Assembly: GCA_013399305.1 (NCBI GenBank)
Contig: VXAI01000449.1
Location: 147,802 to 211,801 of the forward strand
DNA: 64,000 nt
Direction: 5' to 3'
From: Rostratula benghalensis
Lineage: Eukaryota > Chordata > Aves > Charadriiformes > Rostratulidae
Shown here: positions 25,510 to 40,873 of the stretch, piece by piece
Position numbering within the stretch: position 1 is the first letter of the stretch
How the letters are laid out: each line of letters opens with the position of its first letter
The notes under the pieces: model-generated
Databases searched by the model: none
What the model was told of the DNA's origin: nothing
Seen by the model: the letters and a program-made list of their open reading frames with translations, nothing else
Translations under genes and position numbers: made by a program

Positions 25510-28500
25510 TCAGGTATTTTTTGCCTGTCTGTGTTTTCTCAAAATGTACCTTAATGGAAAATAACTTCTTTATATGTTAGAGAATCAGGTACTGCAACTT
25601 CAAGACTTTCCGTGTATCTGTGATTCAACTATATACTGTCTGAAATGTATGAACTTTAAAAAGACAATTTTATGTAACCCCTGCATTCCTTCTTGTAAGA
25701 CTTAGAAGTTATGAGGTATTCTAAGGAGTTGTAACAGCCACTGTAATAACACTAATAATTGATCAAGAGTTGCCCTGATAGAAGTTTACAAATATAGAAT
25801 TATTTAAAAGTGTGATGCTTTAATATTACTTGAAGTTTCTTCCTCCCCTGCCCCCCCAAAACAATGATTTTATCTCAATTCAGATAACTACTTAAAGTAT
25901 AAACTGGGAATGATGGGGAAAAAGAGAGATGGGCACTCATAAACAGATGTAGCATCTTAAAACAGCAGGATGCAAGAGGAAATTCTAAGTTGAAATGTGA
26001 CTAGGCACTGATTTCTCATTTGGGATGAATCTCCAAACACTCTGGTGGGATTTAACCTTGGTATGCTACAGATCTTGGTTTCAGAGCATTCACATTGCTT
26101 CTGTACTGATGTAAAACATACATTGTATCTGGCAATACCTCCAGAGTGTTAAAAATACATGCTGTTGTTGATTCCCCTATTTCTGTGCATTTATTTTTAA
26201 ATTCAAGGCAAGCTAATATTTAGTATAACCTGATTAATACTCTTAGAATTCACAGAGGTCACAGGTCTCTGCTTTGATGATGAAGATTTTAGTGTGATGC
26301 ATTTCTTTGTTCTCTTAGACGTTAAAAAAGGGAGCTGTTTCAGGGCAGGGTTTGAATAGAATTCCAGCTTGGAGCACTATAATGGAGAGTCACATGCATA
26401 CTTCCAAAAGGATTCCTCTAAGTGCATGTCTTAAATTAACTTTTTATTGATTACTTAGCATTTCTTGTCAACTAGGTATACATATGCACTAGATGTTGCA
26501 TAGGTGCAGGAATACCACTAGCTGTGGACTAGAGTGAAAGTGTAACTCTCTTCTTCCAGAAGCAGAACATTTTTTTCTGTGATCAAATCCTGTGTGCTAA
26601 TATGTAATAATTTTAATCTGTTGTTGTTTTGGGGGAAATTAGATTGGTGTTACTATTACAGTTCCATTACTCTTACCTACTACAGTGATTTTTCTGTATT
26701 TACTTATCATCAGCAGCTAGTTCTTTCTTCTAGAATAATATAATAGTCTTTTTGTAGCTGTCAGTTCATACCTTGTAATCTGACAAAATAAATTCTTACT
26801 CGGTCTCACAACACGTCAGTCTTGGCTCTGATGAGGAGAGTTGCCTCTTGCTACTACATCTCTTGTGAAGTCTTTCAATAGAAGCTTTTTTGTTCTTTCA
26901 GATACAGTTTATCAATTCTGTGACCAATGGAGATCACAAATCTTCATCGTATTTCAAGCCTGCTCTTGGAATTTTTCTTGTGAAAATCAAGAATGGAAGG
27001 AGATGCATATTATGTAAAACTAAAGCTCTGAAGGTAGTTAAAATTATAGAGCAAGACTAAATTTGTAGTTAAATTAGAACCAGAAAGATTAATGAAATCC
27101 GCTGTTGATAATTCTATTGCAAGCAGTGATACAAATTTGATAGTCAAAACCGCTAACAGTAGAGGACGACAAAACTTTTCTATGGCCTGTTTGTGTTTCA
27201 GTGTTGCAGGGAAACTATCTGAGGAGTTCAGTCCATAGAGAGAAAGGACAAAAGCATGGTTAGTCTCCTTCCATACTCAATGCACCACGACGCAGACATA
27301 TGCTCTCTTAACATGGGTGTTCACCAGATCATCTTCACTGTCCCAAGCATCAGCTGCTTGACACTCTCATTTTTGTCCTTTTTCATGGTTTCATTCCTTT
27401 AAGTGGAAGCTCACTTTTACTCTGAAACCATGCTTGAACGAGGGAGTATCCCACAGCTAACCACACTAAAATTCATGTGGATGATTCTGCTGTCTAGGCT
27501 TCAGCAGCATGAGAGGACAATAAAGTGGTATATTGGTCCTTTAAATGGGTCACAGAAAACAGAAACCCTGGGGTGGTTTTTAGCAATGTCTGCCTTTTGT
27601 GAAAGAACTGCCAAAATAGAGCTTTTTCTACATGCAAAAAGACACTTGCTAATATTGTCAGGTCTTACTGAATATTGCAGTTAGACACTAATAAGATCAG
27701 GTAAATTCCAACTTCATTACTCTCCTGTTAACAAAAATCCTCTGTAAATATATGGTAATGTACTGGTAGCAAAGTATTTTTGCACCTTCTAATTTCTTTT
27801 TTTATTAACAACTCTTTCTAGAAATTTGGCAAGAGACATACGGCTGAATTGTAAAAGATGGCTATTTAAGATCCCAAGAATTTTCATTTCACAAACTTAG
27901 ATATAGTCAAGAACAGACATAATTCAGATAGGAAATATTTTTTACTTCCTGATAAGAACAATAACTTTTCAGTGTTTCTTTCTTGTCATTGGAGAAGGGC
28001 TAATTAGTAAGTGATATTTCAAGATTCACTGACACTAAACCAAAAAACAATTACATGCATAGTGATGTCCCAGGTAACAACAGTACTTAGGTATTTGAAC
28101 CCAAAACTGAGAAATAATGGTTTTAGTAAAAGAAATCCTAGATTTGACAGTGCTTCTATATACAGGATGAAAATAAGATGCATGTTAAAATTTTTTTTTG
28201 TGTACCTTTATTTGTTTGATGGGGGTTTTTCCCCCTCTCACTGACACGTAGCTTATACTAAGATTTTGATTTTCTGCTTGGATGGGGGGGTGGCTTGTTT
28301 TTCTTACATCACAGTCTCTTAATTGAATTAGCATAGGGATTTCATTTGGCATAACTTTGCAGGACAGGTAAACTTCCATCTTCTTTGTAATAGCTCATAT
28401 GGATTACACTTCACCTACTTGTGGAATAGTACTGTCTTCTTTTGCATTTTATGTGCCAGCAAAAATGGAGAAGGTAATGAATTTAGGGAGGTCAACTATA

Positions 28501-31500
28501 GATTTGGGGATTTTTTTTTATTTAATTTTTTTTTTCCCTGGAGTTGCACTCCAGTCAAGCTCTAAGGTCACTCTCTAGTGCCTGTAATGTAATAAATATG
28601 GGGTGTTGGACATGTTCCTTTCTAAGGTAACTTTTAGCTGCCCTTTAAAGAGAGAGATTTTCTGGAACAGGCTGCCTTCTGAATGGTGCTGGGTACTTTT
28701 TTCCTAAGTCCACAGTGGCAGTGGGGAATAGGTCAGAACTGAAACATCTTTCCCTTTCTCTGCCACTGTTAGAAGATCTTATAGTATTTGCTCAATGTTA
28801 TAGCTTCAATTTTTTTCATGTGGGTAGTTTCCTCGCCTTATTTGTTCCACTGTTATGTGGATAATTACTATCCAAAGTGACAAGAATTTCAGTGGTCCCT
28901 TGAAGATTTACGAATACAACTTGTTGAGATGGCCAACTTTACAAATGGATGTTGTTCATGAAACTTATTTCCGTGAATATAAGTTAGTAGAGGTTGAAGT
29001 GCCAGTGCTGGTTTCTGTTAAATCTTGATGCATCTACCTTCTAAGTAATTTAGGATTTTATTTATTCTGTTTGTTTTATTCTATTGATGAAGTAGTAATA
29101 TGCTGCACAACAGGGCTAGATTTGAAAGTTAATTCAGATGCAGGGAAGTTTAGTTGTTAGTAAAAAGACTCAATTCTTAGAAAGACTGTCTCACAGAGTT
29201 TAAAACTATTCAGAAATAGGTAACCTTTCCCTCTATTATGTGGTCTAGTTCATGTTGTCCATAGTACCCTTGTGTAGAGTTTCAGTTGTTGCCTCTAAAG
29301 CTCTGGTTTGGGAAAGAGCCTTTTTGTTCTAGAAATCTGAGATCAGTTGGTTTCAGGTGAAGTAATAACTTTGACACACCAATTTTAGAGTTAACTTTGT
29401 AAGCGTCCTTTCCTCTAAAATTAGTTCTTGAAAAGTTGATGTATTTTCAGGAGTTAATGCTTTTCCTTTCACTTAGGCTTTTGTCTGATAGGTATGATTA
29501 GGCCTGATAATAGCTTAGTTTCTGAGCTTCTTTTATGCAACAATCCTTTCCACCTGCATTTCTGTCTTGTTTTTACATGTGTGACAACTTAACTTACCCT
29601 GTACAATGTTTACCCCAGTACCTTTCCATAAAAGAAACCTGTAGTGAGCCTGTCCAATGAAGATTTAGGTGTACACAACAAGTATTTGGTAAATTATTTA
29701 CATGACTTAAGATACAATTAGGTAACCCCTTATCTTGCTCTTAAGAGGAGAGGTGTGGGGGGGAAATGCTAGTATTGCAAACTGTAAAAGTTCTTAATTC
29801 ATTCTTGTTACCAGTTTCCTTATGATAGAAAAGATTTGTTGAAGTAATAAAGAATAGTTCAAATGAATGCAACACCAGCTTTCAGTTTAGGTGAAAAGTA
29901 ATTGGCTCTGGAATTGGAAACTGTCATTTCTCTTGTCTAGGTCAGGTAGTTTTGGGATTGTGGATAACACGATATGACCTGAAATAAGATATAAAATGAG
30001 ATACAGAAACTTCAGAGGAGCTTATGAGTTCTAAGTGGCATCCTAAAATCTTGAAAAGCTAACCTGCAAATATATGAAAAGGACAAATTACTTTCATTTT
30101 GATCTTACTTTCTATTAGTAGTTACAGAAGTTGGAAGGTAGAGTGGGAGAGAAATTATTTCACTTTAGGAGAATAAGGAAAAGACAACTCTTCCCTTACC
30201 TTACCTCAAACTTTTACATCATCTCTGCATAATTTTCATTATTTTATAATGTAGTTAAACACCTGCTTCCTTAGAATCTCCCCTCACATTTGCTTATTTT
30301 TCTTACTATCTGAAATAGTGAAGTATGTAGTCCTATTAAGGTTTTGTAGTAGAATAAAAATGCTGCTCAGTAGTAATTTGTCTGCAGAGATCTGGACAGA
30401 TAAGTGGCCGTCTGTAAACATTGTTTTGAAAAAGTCACTGGGTCTTAAAGGGGAAAATACTGATTTGCATTCTTACAGCTGTGAATTAGGTCTCTAAGTA
30501 GATAAAACTCTATACTGACTGGTGGTAGTGAGTCAAGAGTCAAGGTAATTGCTTCTTGTTGGTTGATACAAGGCTCCTTTAGGGTGGTTTATGGCATTAT
30601 TTCTGTAAAACTGTCAGGTTCCATTATCTTGACATCCCTTTAGGGGATTGACTGAAGACTGGAGGAGAAAGTCTTGCTTCCAGGCATGGTAAGTTGAGTG
30701 AGTGTAGGGTGAGGGACAAGTTGGAGTATCTTTTTGCATTCAAGGATCTGATTTTCACACTAGCTGTCATGAAACAGTAATATATAACTTAGCATGTCTC
30801 TGTGTGGGAAGGATGATAGACTCAGGCTGGAAGGCACAAATCTGTCAAATGAAGATCTTCACTTCATCTCTATGAATATTATCTTTTGCTGATGTCCAGG
30901 CAGATCAGTATGCTAGTTAACAGAGATGTGGTAATGCTTTCTGAGCATAATAGACTAAGGATTTGTTTACATGGTCATCTTGAAACCAAATATATAGACA
31001 ACACTTAGACAATATTTTCTGAGATGAAATAAGTTTATCAGTGCTTTTAAGGAGTAAATGTTTTTATCAATTATAAAAGAAGTTCCTGGTCACTGTTTAA
31101 GCTATACGTATAGTTTTTAGCATCAGAAAAAATTGAGAACTTTATGTAGAAATGAATGCCAAATATCCCATTGATGTGCTCAGGTGAAGAGGATGACATC
31201 AGTGTGTGCTTTCCTAATGCATAAAGGTACTCTTGATGCCTGGCAGTGTAATGAAAAGTGCAAGGACAGAGAAGAGTGAGGAATTCAAAAGATCTCTGCT
31301 AGGTTTTCATGACTTGATGATGATTTTCAGGCAATTCACAAGAATTTCAGGGTTTCATGTGTTGCCTGTTGCCATTGTTGTTATATTCCTCTCACTTGTG
31401 TGTTGTTCCAACCAGGTAGCAGTTGTTTTCTCACTTGTAGTTATGGAGCTCTAACACAATAAGTTGTTTGCAGTTTTTTAAAAAAGCTAGTAACAGATTC

Positions 31501-32003
31501 ATGTTGTGCCACATGGGGTCTGGGAATCCCACGTGGTCATCAACTGCCATTTCATAGATATCTATCTGTTTTTTCCTACTGTATTTAGTGGTAGGTTCTT
31601 AAACAGATAACCGTTTAATTCATTGTTGCTGGAGTAGTATTTATAACTGTTTTACTGATAGTGCTTTGTCTTTCTTTTTGAGCTACCAAATACAGCTACC
31701 AGGACACACACTGATCTTCCAGTCAGCCAATGAGTGGTGGATGTTCTTGACTCTGTGATGAGTCATCTCATGTCTTTTTGTCTCTCTTTCCTGTTCTGTT
31801 GAAAATGTGTATGTTCTACCTGCTTTGCACAGATCAGGGCCCCTCCCAAATACTTGGGGATCGAATAATTGCCTCCAGGTTTCTGTTATCTTTTCCCAAA
31901 TCTGATAAGAGGAACAGTGCTCAAAAATTATCTCTTCTGGGAAATTTCTCAGATGCAGTAAAAGAAATAATTGTGGCATTGACTATATATATTTAGCAAT
32001 TTT

Positions 32004-32038
32004 ACATATATATATATATATATATATTTTATATATAT
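32004..32038. repeat. (AT)n microsatellite
   Basis: A near-perfect alternating AT tract interrupted by a TTTT, self-complementary throughout. It is likely length-variable. Confidence 0.9.
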
Positions 32039-35000
32039 GGTACATCTTGTAATCTGGCAGGTTGCTAACAGTGCACTTGGGACAAATTATTCTGCACCCA
32101 TAATCTTTATTACTGTCTCAAAATCTACAGTATTTTGAAGACTTCATATTTTGCATGTCAGAAAGGAAAGAGGTAAGAGACTTTTCAAAATATCCTGAGC
32201 ATTTACTGCCTTTGAGCTGGTATGTTATTTTTATAACCTGTGTCAGTATCTGTGAATAAAGATGCTTCCCTTTGCACCCTATTTAATCTTTAACCAGTGA
32301 GTTGAATTTCAAACCATTTATTTATTAATTGTTCTAGGGAAACTGACAGGATTTTTAATATATTTTTTTTGGTACTTTTTTGGTTAAAAAGTTTGTCACT
32401 GAACTCATTTATTACTACGAAAGAACCTTTTTACTAAAGGCAGCAAGATCTATCACTGTCCAAGCACGAAGCGTACTACATTAAAAAAGAAAATTTTTTT
32501 GGCCAAATGAAAAATAATTATCACAAGTTCTAGAAGAAAATTACTAATTGTATGTATTGCTGCATGGAATGTAAAAATTCTTTGTATCTATAGTAATTCT
32601 AGTTTCAGAATAATTTTGTGAGGATGATTTTGTTCTGCTTCCTTTAGTCATTGTCATGTATGCAGCGACACATTTTGTATTTTTGATGTCTGTCATGATG
32701 AACTTTGTATTTTGGATGTCTTTCTGAGAAACTTTGGACTAGGTTTCCAAAAGACTGCATGCAAATCCTGAAATTCCCCCAATTACTATTATTAAAATTT
32801 CCAAGTTATTAATGAATAGTTCTTTTTCACATACACATGAGACAACTAAAAACCCACTATTTGCAAAATGTTCAGTAAAGAAAAAATGAGATAACTTACA
32901 ATATTCAAAGAACTTTCAGATTTTTCTTTTGTTTAACTTATTCTTCTATGACCTCTGCTCTTGAGATAAAGATTTCCAGTTTTTAAGAGGTTTTTTTGAA
33001 AATAGGAGAGGTAGTTTCAGTTTTTCCTGGTTTTATTTTTCATAAAATACACAAAACATTTAAGAAAATTTCATAATAATGTGTTCGTCATTTTCATTTT
33101 GCTTTTAGCTTTCTAATAATTGGGTGTTATTGATAGAGTTTTAAATACTCCTAGCTAGTTTTCTCCCAGATGCACTGTATGTCATATTTTCCTTCATTTC
33201 AAATGAAAGTACAAGGAGGAGAATAAAAGTCCAAAATGCTATTCTTTTTGCTATCAAAAATTACATTTTAAGTTGAGTGTCAACCATGGATCGTGGCGCT
33301 TGACTGCATTAGTATGGTTATTTTCATTCCTGAAAGAAAGGTTTATTACAAAGTAATTTATATTCCCTAGCCCCGAAATATAATTGGTCTGAACACTGAA
33401 GTCCTGTAGAGCTTTTGAAGCTGGGACATGTAGCAAAGAGCATTTCAGACAATTTTGAAGAAACAAAAAGAAACATTGGTAAAAGGAATGAATTCTGAGT
33501 CATCAGCTGTCAGTATTGAAATGCATTTTTCTCATATTGTGCTATAATTGCTGGCTCTATTAATGTGATGTGCATTATTGCTTTGGTTATTGCTGATGTT
33601 CCAAAGTCAAATAATTGCAATTTTTTCTCTTTGCTTTATCAAGCAAATTGACATTCTCTGGTTGTGGGGTTTTTTTCCTTTCCTTTTTCTTTTGACTCAG
33701 TATGTTCCTCTGCGCTTTTTAGAATGGGATATTATATGGCTTTTTTACTTTGAGATTACTTTTTCTTCTTCATTTTAACCCCAGCCTTATAATTTTTATG
33801 CTCATTTCCATTAGGGACTTTTCAAACCTATTTTTTGTAGCACATTTAAAGGTATAAACAAAATAGTAGCTTCTGTTTTATTCCCCATCCTGTTTTCCAT
33901 GTGACATCAAAAATAGTATTCTCGCAGTTATGTATTAGTATTTTCCATTGATGACTGACTTTTGTATGTAAAACCAAAACAAAGTTTAATTTGAAAGCCA
34001 GTCTTACAAATAGACTATAAAAGAATGATAGCAGTTTCCTGCTTTCCATCAGTGTTGCACACCTTTTGTTATTTCACATAATTGAAATATTCATCCAAGA
34101 TGAACATGCAGGACACTCCATATGCTTGTAAAATATCACAGCATTAATAAATTCCTCGAAGTTTACAGATTGCCTAGTTTTCTGTAAGGTTTTACACTAA
34201 TTTTCTGGGGTTTTTTAACTTCTGAAGTAGTCCAGTAGTTCTTTCTTACTCACAAAAAATTGTTATTTGAATAATTCAACTGCCAGCATCATGCAGAGTT
34301 CTTGGGAATTAAGTTGGATGTTTAACTGGACCTTTGGCAAAGTTAAAAGAATAAAAATTGTTAGTGTGTTTGTTTGGGTTTTTTTTATACCAAACAAAAC
34401 AAACCAAAACGACCCCACACCCATCAGAAGCAGACAGTAGTATTCAGGTTTTGAAGTGCACCATCTTTATGACCTTTGCTGTATACCTTCACACGTGATT
34501 CTTAGCTGGGCTTTTGCCTTTACAGTCTGTCCTGTCTCTATTTTCCAGGTTGGAAATAGTTACCTCTGCCAGCCCAATGACAGCAATAGACAGGATGGAC
34601 AGCAACACGATCTTTTTTGTTTCTGTGGTGGTTTTTGCTTTCAAGGTTCCTCATGAGAGTGGGGTCCAAGAAGGCAAAAGTGTGTGCATTTCAATCATAA
34701 TATAGGGAAAAAAATCATTAAAAAATTATTCAAGAGCCTAAATAAAAAAATAAAAAAGGAAGGACACAAACCATTCCAGTGGTTGGTCTTCTAGTAGTGT
34801 GGTACATTGTTGGCAGGATGGTTATTGAGGTCTGTGACACCAATAAAAGATTGTTTTTAGCATCATTCTTTCTGCTAACTTTGTAGACCATAAATGAGCA
34901 ATCTGACAAAACTTTTATGTTATTTAGAGCAGTGCTATATGATAAATAGTGGTGGTGTCTTTCAGACTGCCTAAACAGTTTTCTGAAAGGTACAACTGAC

Positions 35001-37382
35001 TTGAAATCTTGTTCTCATTTTGTAATAAAATCTAAACCAGTAGTATTTATGCTTTCATGTTGTTTCCTGTAATGCCTCTATTCTATGCTCTGATGCTGTG
35101 ATCTCTGAGGTCACTGAATTCTGAGATTTAGCTCATTGTGGTTTTGTTTGTAGCCTGCAGACTAGTTGTGAATGAGTCACTTCTGCTTTCTGTGCCTCAG
35201 TTTCCTTGTAGATAAACGATGCGAATGATACTGACTTGACCTGAGAATGGCCTTGCTGGATCCAAATGAGTTTCATATGATCTCCTATCCCATCTCTAAC
35301 ACTTGCTATCAGATGTTTAGGAGGGACTGTAAGAACAGCACAAACATACCTTCCCAAGCCATGCCTGAGCTTCTACCAATTTGAGGCTCACAGATTTCTT
35401 TTCTGCAAGTGGTGGTTTTGATGTTCTTACCTGGATTATTTTTGTACGTGCAATTTCTCCAATTGGGTTTTAAACCTACTTTGTAAAAATTGTAAATTGT
35501 AAAATTTGAGTGTTTGGAATATGGGCAAATATTTAGAAACTACATCATGTGACGAGCACTTACTTTAGCTTCTGCTTGCATCAGTCCACTGACAATGTTC
35601 TTAAACCATGAAAACAGCTCTGTCTTTGAAATGTGTTTTGCATTTGGTGATGAAGGAATTAATCTTCATTATTTTACTTCAAAAGTTATATAGTTTTTCA
35701 TAGCCTTATGGAGATCAGAAACTGTGCAAATACATTTTTCACAAATGAACATGCCCATTTGATTGGATTAAATAGAAATAAAATTAATTTGGTTCATATT
35801 TGAAATAAATATATGCTTGAGCTATGACGTGAAGTAAAGACCAAGAGATAAGTGGATTTTATTCTAATATGCAATGGCAGAAAACATTGTACTACTCAAT
35901 GATAAGGTTTTCTTCTAAGTTTTCCTGTGTTAAGGAACTTGAAGAACAGTCAAGTCTCTTTAAGTGAATTTACCTTTGTGGAATTAAAACCTGGGGGGTT
36001 TAGATGTCTTCATATTAATGATTAGTATTGATAATAACTTTTAAATTATTTGATGCATGAGCATGTAATTCAGTGTTCCATTTCATGGAAAATCTCACTC
36101 CCAGGCTTGAAACCTTTCACAAAAGTAATGTGCATGTGGGGGGTTGTGCGTGTGTATAAATCCTATCTAACACTCATAGAGCTAGAAGAAACAGTAAAAT
36201 AACCAGTCTCCTCATTGCTGTTGTAATGTTCAGATAATATTAGAAGAGTTCTTATAAATGGGAGTGAAGCATTTTAGAAACTATGTTGAATCTTGGTTTG
36301 AAGTTCGACTACGTAATTTGTCAAAGCCTAGCACATGCTACAGACTACTGAGTTTCATGAGCAAGGTAACAAAGAAAATTGCTCTTTGTTACTCATAGCC
36401 TCTAACAAAATCTAATATAACTTATAGGCCATAGATTCCCCCCCCACATAGTTTTTTGGGTTTTCTTTATCCTACCAAGTGGGTGGAATTTGTTTATCCA
36501 TCAGAAGAGGTTTTACGTAGTAGCTTACGTTATGATGATCAAGAATTTCTGCTGTGGTTTGCATTTGAAATATTCAGTATCACTATAAATGAAAAGATAG
36601 CACTACAGCATGAGCTTGTATGTGCTCCCTGGCTCTGAAATCACTGGAAACATAGAGAAACATTAATATGCATATTACTGTGGGGTGATTGGTTGGCTTT
36701 TCCTGCTGGGCAGCTGTTGGAACTAATCAGATTGTGCCTAAAAGCATAATAAGGAAAAACTTGTATAAAGCTTAGCCCTCTTGGAAGCTCTGTCATTTCA
36801 GCTGTCATACTCACTTTTGCTAATTTAGTCTAGGTTTTGCTGTTTTATTAAAAGTCATAATGCTGAATTTCAAAACATTTAATTTAGTTTTACATTCTAT
36901 AATGGAATATTTCACATATATCCACAGTAGGCCTCTTCTTAAGGTAACAGTAAAGTTATTTGAATGTAGAAGTGGAGGTAGAATGCATAACAAATTTAGC
37001 AACTAATTTTAGTGTCTCCATAGGATTTTGATATGGTGCTCTAAATTGTGAATCCATGTAACAATTGAAAATTATTTTATTGTAGTGAGCATTGCTGTAG
37101 ATTTCTGTGAACAACTTGACTCAATCATTTCTTGTTTTGTCTTCTTTCAGTATCTGTGAATTTGATGTCTAATGACAGATGTAGTAGTCGATAGAAAGTT
37201 TTAGGCATGTTTTAAAAATAAAAATGTGCCTAAGAAAACATTTGAATTTAAAATAATTGTTCATTTCACGTACTGCTTCATAAATGTAAGAAATTGAATT
37301 CCTATTTGTAGCTTAATACTGTAATATGCATGAATCCTAACTATATTAAACCCTTTAAAATAAAGAAATAGAAATTAAGTAA

Positions 37383-37411
37383 TGTAAAGGTCAAGGTCTC
37401 TGACCTTTACA
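37383..37411. promoter_or_regulatory. 11-bp inverted repeat built on AGGTCA nuclear-receptor half-sites
   Basis: TGTAAAGGTCA (37383-37393), a 7-nt spacer AGGTCTC, then TGACCTTTACA (37401-37411), exactly complementary. It contains AGGTCA (37388-37393), an adjacent AGGTCT, and an inverted TGACCT (37401-37406). AGGTCA is the half-site of many nuclear receptors. Function is inferred only. Confidence 0.4.
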
Positions 37412-40400
37412 CCGAGTCTTTGTGTCTTAGTTAAAAATTTAAGGAACATTTAAGTTAAATTGTTTGAGGTGTGTTTCCTTTTCCGTGCTGACAGTCATTT
37501 TCTCAGTTGATGGACATAAATTAACATGGTTTCTGCTGGATTTTAAGTTGATTTGATTTAATAGTTTTGGTTTGATAGTTTTTGTTGTTTACATCATGTT
37601 TTTAGAATATGAATGTTAAACTTTGCATTAAATTAGTCAAAGCCTTTTATCATTCACAGAAGGTGCTTTCTTGCAACATTTTCCTAGTTCTAACCCATAT
37701 GTAGCAGTGAGATGTTGTCTTCATCAGCAAGTGTCTCAAAGCAGGATTCATTCTATTGGTGTTGTGATGCTACTCCAACCTGAGGTTATTATCATAGTGG
37801 AGTACATTATGAAAAATCTAGGGAAAGTTCACTGGTTTTGTTTGCCACATGACAACTTGGTGTTGACGTGTTGGTTGCCCAAAAGCTGTTGATATCTTTC
37901 CCTAAGGAAGAGGCCGGAGATCCAATTTCTGTGTGCATATTACAAAGTTTTATTGTACCACAAACAACATGTATGCTGTTACTTGGAAACATCTGTTTTA
38001 GGACTGTGAATTCACCTTAGGAAAGAACTTTTAGAGGAACCGGACTTGGGAAAGCTTTCTTTCTCTGACTTGGGTTACACAAGTCATTACTGGGCAGAAA
38101 TTACTTGAACTAACTTAGCTTAATTTGCTTTTTCTGGAATAGTACAGTTTGTGTGGGTCAGTCATATGGCTAAATAACACTTCAGTTATTTTGTTTATTC
38201 TGATGTTAGCTTTCCTGTGGAGATACACCCCGTCGTTCACTTTACTACTAAGATTAGTCTATGCAGATTTTCCCATGAATTGTGGGAGGGCCTTGGAGGA
38301 TAGACAGTTCACAGTTTATTGGAGGATACATGTTACCTGGTAGGACTTACCTAGATCTTTGCAACAGGAGATGGATATTCTGCTTACCTTCTGAAACTGG
38401 TATTCTTCATGTTTAAATGTTAGCTTACTGTGTTATATGTTTCCGTGGGTTTTTTACACATTTTTTTTCTGTTGGAGGAAAACCTCCTGCCCATTAGCCA
38501 AAACTTACTGATCTGCTACTAGAGAATGTAAAGAGTAAACAAAAACAGAGCAGAAAGGCTGGAATGGAATGATGAGTGTTTGGTATTTCCCCTGTAAACA
38601 TGCCATTCTGATATTCTTAATTCTATTTTCTTTCTTGCAAATCAATTCCATCAACTTCATCAGTGATTGTAATTTTGTGAAATATTACTAGTGTGATCAA
38701 TTGGAGTAAAATTGGAATTTTATTTTTGTTTATAGAAAAGAAATATATGTTCAAGTATAACTATTTACAAAAGTATGTATCGAATATGCTTTTAGGATTT
38801 TTTGATCCTGAACAACTCAAAGGGAAACTGTTTTTAGGACTGTAACTTGTTAACTAGGAAGTCACAACAGTTTATGTACTAGAATTGTCAATACACATAG
38901 GTAGCTTGAGATTTCCTTTCAAAATTGACTTTCAGAGTTGTTGCTGCCTTACAGTAGAGAAATGCTTTATCCTTTTTATCTTGCTTTGGTTCTACTGATT
39001 CAGATAAATAGGAGTCAGTAACACTGGAGGAGTAAGAAGACAAGTTGTCTTCCTGATAATCTAGCACCAGAAAATACATTCGGATTATCCCCTACATTCT
39101 CTGATCAATGTGGTGAAAAGACTCTTTATTTAATGAGTTTTAGGATTCAGTCTTCCTGGAATTATTTTTAGTACTTACTGTCACTCTGTACCTCTTTTCA
39201 GTCACTCTGATTTATTACTCTGGAATTGCAGTATTATTTATTACCTTCCAATGTGTAGTCAAGTGGCACCTTGCACTTATACCTGTCACGTGCTTTCACA
39301 GTTTAATGTGCTAGTTCCACTGCTCTTTTATCAGAATAATACAAAAAGGATAAGTTATTTGGAAAAGCATAGCTTAATTTCTTTAAAAAGAAAACATGTT
39401 CCTTGTATCGTTAAGTGTCCCACAACTTTCTCCTGAGTTTTAGGAAACCCTGCGAAGAGTGCAGACCTTGAGAAAGGCTTACTATTATGTTCATTTTGGA
39501 AGTTTTTGTGAAAGGCCTACAATTCCTAAAACCTGTTTGTGAAAGCTGGGGGAAGTCCACTAAAAAATAAAAGAGTGCACTCTATTATATTAAGTTTTTT
39601 CCTCATTCTCTTATATTTTTGCTCATGTGTTGTGAATTTTGTGCATTAAAGCTGTGTATTTTTTGATGTCAGAATTCATAAAGCAGTGGTACATGCACAT
39701 TAAAGTATGGTCTGTGCATGAGAAACAATGTCCTTGTGATGTAAATACCAATAATATGTTATCTTATTCATTTATTTTCTTTGTGTTTCTGGATGGTAGG
39801 ATCCCTGAAGAGAATGGGGTGTGTGTGAGAGATACTAATGCCACTCAGATGAAAGCTTTATCAGTGGTTTTGGATTTTTATTTTTTTTTTTTGAAAGCGT
39901 AAACATAAAGGGAAGGTAAAGGGGTTTTTGTTCACAGCTGAAGTTTAGTTTAGAAGGACCTCCGATCAAATAAGATAATCTTGCTAAATAACTTCTTGGA
40001 AAAAACTACAACGTCAGAGGTTAGGATATGGATATTTCTTTATTAATTTGTCATGTGTTTAAAGAAATCATGCACTTTACCTGAAGTTTTTTGTGTTTTT
40101 ATAAAAGGGAATGAGATAATAAGAATACATCGCTTTAATGAACATAGATTTGCAAATATTTGTACTTGTTTCTAACAAAGGATCAAGGTTTTCTGTGTCT
40201 CATTTCTTGTTTTTCTGTTCTGTCATGAGCCAAATCCGTATGTCTCCATCACCCCCAGGTTCCACTGAAATTACTGGAAGCTGACCGTACTGTCCAGGCC
40301 CTACTTTGGGTAAAGGAATTTTCAGAAATGTCTCAGTTTCCTCTATTTTCTTGTATACAAGCAGCTGTCAGTTTAAATCTCCTGCCTCAAAGCAGGAATC

Positions 40401-40873
40401 TGGTTATATAGCAGGTAGTGAATAGGAGGGCATTACAGGTTCACACTGCACCAACACCCAGTAAGCATTCATCTGAGAGCTCTAAAATGTATGGTTAGGA
40501 GCCTAAGATACCTTGTTTGACTGTTGAAGCAAAATGAGGTTGTGATTAAGGAGCTGTTCATAACAGCAATACAGAACTGTTAGCTGTTACCTCCAAGACT
40601 ACAGCGATGCATTAGAGAATTCCATTACTAAAACATCAATTCATTTTTTAAATTTTTTTTTCGTTCTGTTCCTGTTGGTGATCTCAAGTGGGAAGTTGAG
40701 CAAATATATAGTTGTCACACATATGTAATTTGAAGACAAAAATTCACTTGTTGAATATATTGCTACCTAATAGAAATCCTAATTTTTTTCTTCATTACAT
40801 AGCCATAGTGTGACTCCAAAGACAGAACATACTGAAATACATGTCAGATATCTGGAGCTTTATGTAACTGTGA

